A stretch of 64,000 bases of DNA. Source: Salinicola halophyticus. Its GTDB lineage: Bacteria > Pseudomonadota > Gammaproteobacteria > Pseudomonadales > Halomonadaceae. The stretch's first letter is position 1; each line of letters starts with the position of its first letter. The notes beneath the pieces are model-generated. The model was not told where the DNA came from, did not search any database, and saw only the letters and a list, made by a program, of their open reading frames with translations. The stretch covers positions 241,333-305,332 of the forward strand of contig NZ_PZJN01000006.1 of assembly GCF_003206695.1 (NCBI RefSeq), written 5' to 3'. Made by a program: the position numbers and the translations under genes. Positions 63,221-64,000 of the stretch are shown piece after piece.

Positions 63221-64000
63221 GGGGGAGACGACAACCGAGACGCGACGCTAGAACGCTCTAAACGGCTCAGGCGCTCACGCATTCGGTAGGTGTAGGCGAT
63301 CGCGCCGATTGCGCCGACGAGATAGATACCGGTGGAGTAGGAAACATAGCTCTCGAAGGCGTTGACCACCGCCCAGAACAGGAAGAACAGCGCGAGAAAA
63401 ATGGCGATATCGGTCGGCATCAGACGACGTTTCCAGCTCGTCCAGGCGGCGGTTCCGACCGCCGCGATGGTCGTCACGTAGAGAAGTGCGCCCACCGCGC
63501 CGTTAGCGATGAGCAGCGTGACGTAGCTGCTGTGGAAGTGGCGCAGGCCGCTTCGCTCGACCACCGCGCCCAGCGTCGTATCCTCAACGGGATTGGTGCT
63601 TTCCAGCAGCAGAGGAATGTGGCTCTTGGGCCCCCAGCCGAACCAGGGCTTTTCCTGAAATAGCTGAAACGCGTAGTGCCAGGCATGGATGCGGAAACCG
63701 ATACTGCTGCTCGGAACGGCACTGAGATCGCCGCGCAGGACCGCACCGATCACTTCGTGCTCGGCGCTCAGCCGCTGAACGATACGGTCGCCGAAAGCCA
63801 TGGCCACGGCGAGCGTGATCAGGATGCCGCATAGGATCGCGACGATCAGGTAGCGGTTCAGATTGCCCTGGTCGGTCAGCCCGCGGCGCCAGGCCAGAAG
63901 CGCGCCCAGCAGCGCCACGCCGACGACCACCAGGATCCCCAGCCAGGCCGCCCGCGTCATGCTGAAAGTCCAGGCGGCGACAGCCCAGATCGCGATCAAC
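63217..64000 (-). CDS. O-antigen ligase family protein, C-terminal part
   Basis: The frame enters from the right edge; 260 residues of the C-terminal part are visible. It shows several membrane spans, a large periplasmic loop with EKPWFGWGPKSHIPLLLE and the conserved His region RSGLRHFHSSYVTLLIANGAVGALLY, then more spans. WGxG followed by HxH/HSSY is the Wzy_C/WaaL pattern of ligases that transfer polymer from undecaprenyl diphosphate to a lipid A core or protein. The N-terminus is outside the window. It is coupled to the MFS gene downstream. Confidence 0.85.
   Translation of the reverse strand, partial: LIAIWAVAAWTFSMTRAAWLGILVVVGVALLGALLAWRRGLTDQGNLNRYLIVAILCGILITLAVAMAFGDRIVQRLSAEHEVIGAVLRGDLSAVPSSSIGFRIHAWHYAFQLFQEKPWFGWGPKSHIPLLLESTNPVEDTTLGAVVERSGLRHFHSSYVTLLIANGAVGALLYVTTIAAVGTAAWTSWKRRLMPTDIAIFLALFFLFWAVVNAFESYVSYSTGIYLVGAIGAIAYTYRMRERLSRLERSSVASRLSSPP

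Overview
The window comes from a GC-rich gammaproteobacterium, most probably a halophile of the Halomonadaceae (Halomonas/Salinicola/Kushneria type). This is an inference from gene content and from GC-rich, acidic proteins; no rRNA or tRNA gene is present to confirm it. Most of the window is ordinary chromosome: the end of ligA, yheU, mnmC, a yciI/yciB/yciV/yciO neighbourhood, argA, xseA, guaB and guaA. The rest is a patchwork of small regulator/oxidoreductase modules.

Layout. 1-4.7 kb: ligA end, yheU, and a 2-hydroxycarboxylate transporter divergent from a CitA/CitB-type two-component system. 4.7-12.7 kb: mnmC, yciI-yciB, a PHP-domain RNase/phosphoesterase, yciO, a chemoreceptor and a voltage-gated K+ channel. 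12.9-15.4 kb: an overlapping gene pair, an H-NOX-like haem sensor and a PAS/degenerate GGDEF/EAL protein, which looks like a gas-sensing cyclic-di-GMP module. 15.4-20 kb: CYTH phosphatase, DUF47-PiT phosphate uptake, argA. 20-24.6 kb: a GlrK/QseG/GlrR-like operon preceded by what reads as a complete sigma-54 control region (three GlrR-like half-site pairs, an IHF site, a -24/-12 promoter) that drives a long, strongly structured non-coding RNA ending in a strong terminator. This mirrors the enterobacterial glmY-glrK locus and is the most interesting item here. 24.7-31.6 kb: LysR/quinone reductase, xseA, guaB, guaA.

31.6-36.8 kb is an accessory island next to the 3' end of guaA. It holds an unrecognised 518-aa protein with a DUF6883-like segment, a decayed second copy of the guaA 3' end, an AT-rich two-gene cassette (nucleotidyltransferase-like plus DUF262) that could be a phage-defence module, and a RhuM-family pseudogene. 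A mesX-mesD pair (oxygen-dependent, folate-independent methionine synthase) follows, and it is flanked on both sides by pieces of a broken NYN-domain gene whose intact relative lies at 42.2 kb.

39-64 kb holds LysR or TetR regulators divergent from reductases, dehydrogenases, a GST and an SDR, together with NYN, DUF2252, L-lactate dehydrogenase (behind a striking 27/28-bp repeat array), a PQQ-type sugar dehydrogenase with a DUF2231 membrane partner, an MscS channel, a thiopurine methyltransferase, two MFS transporters and the C-terminal part of an O-antigen ligase. Starts were chosen by ribosome-binding site and family length; names are family-level recognition without database search.
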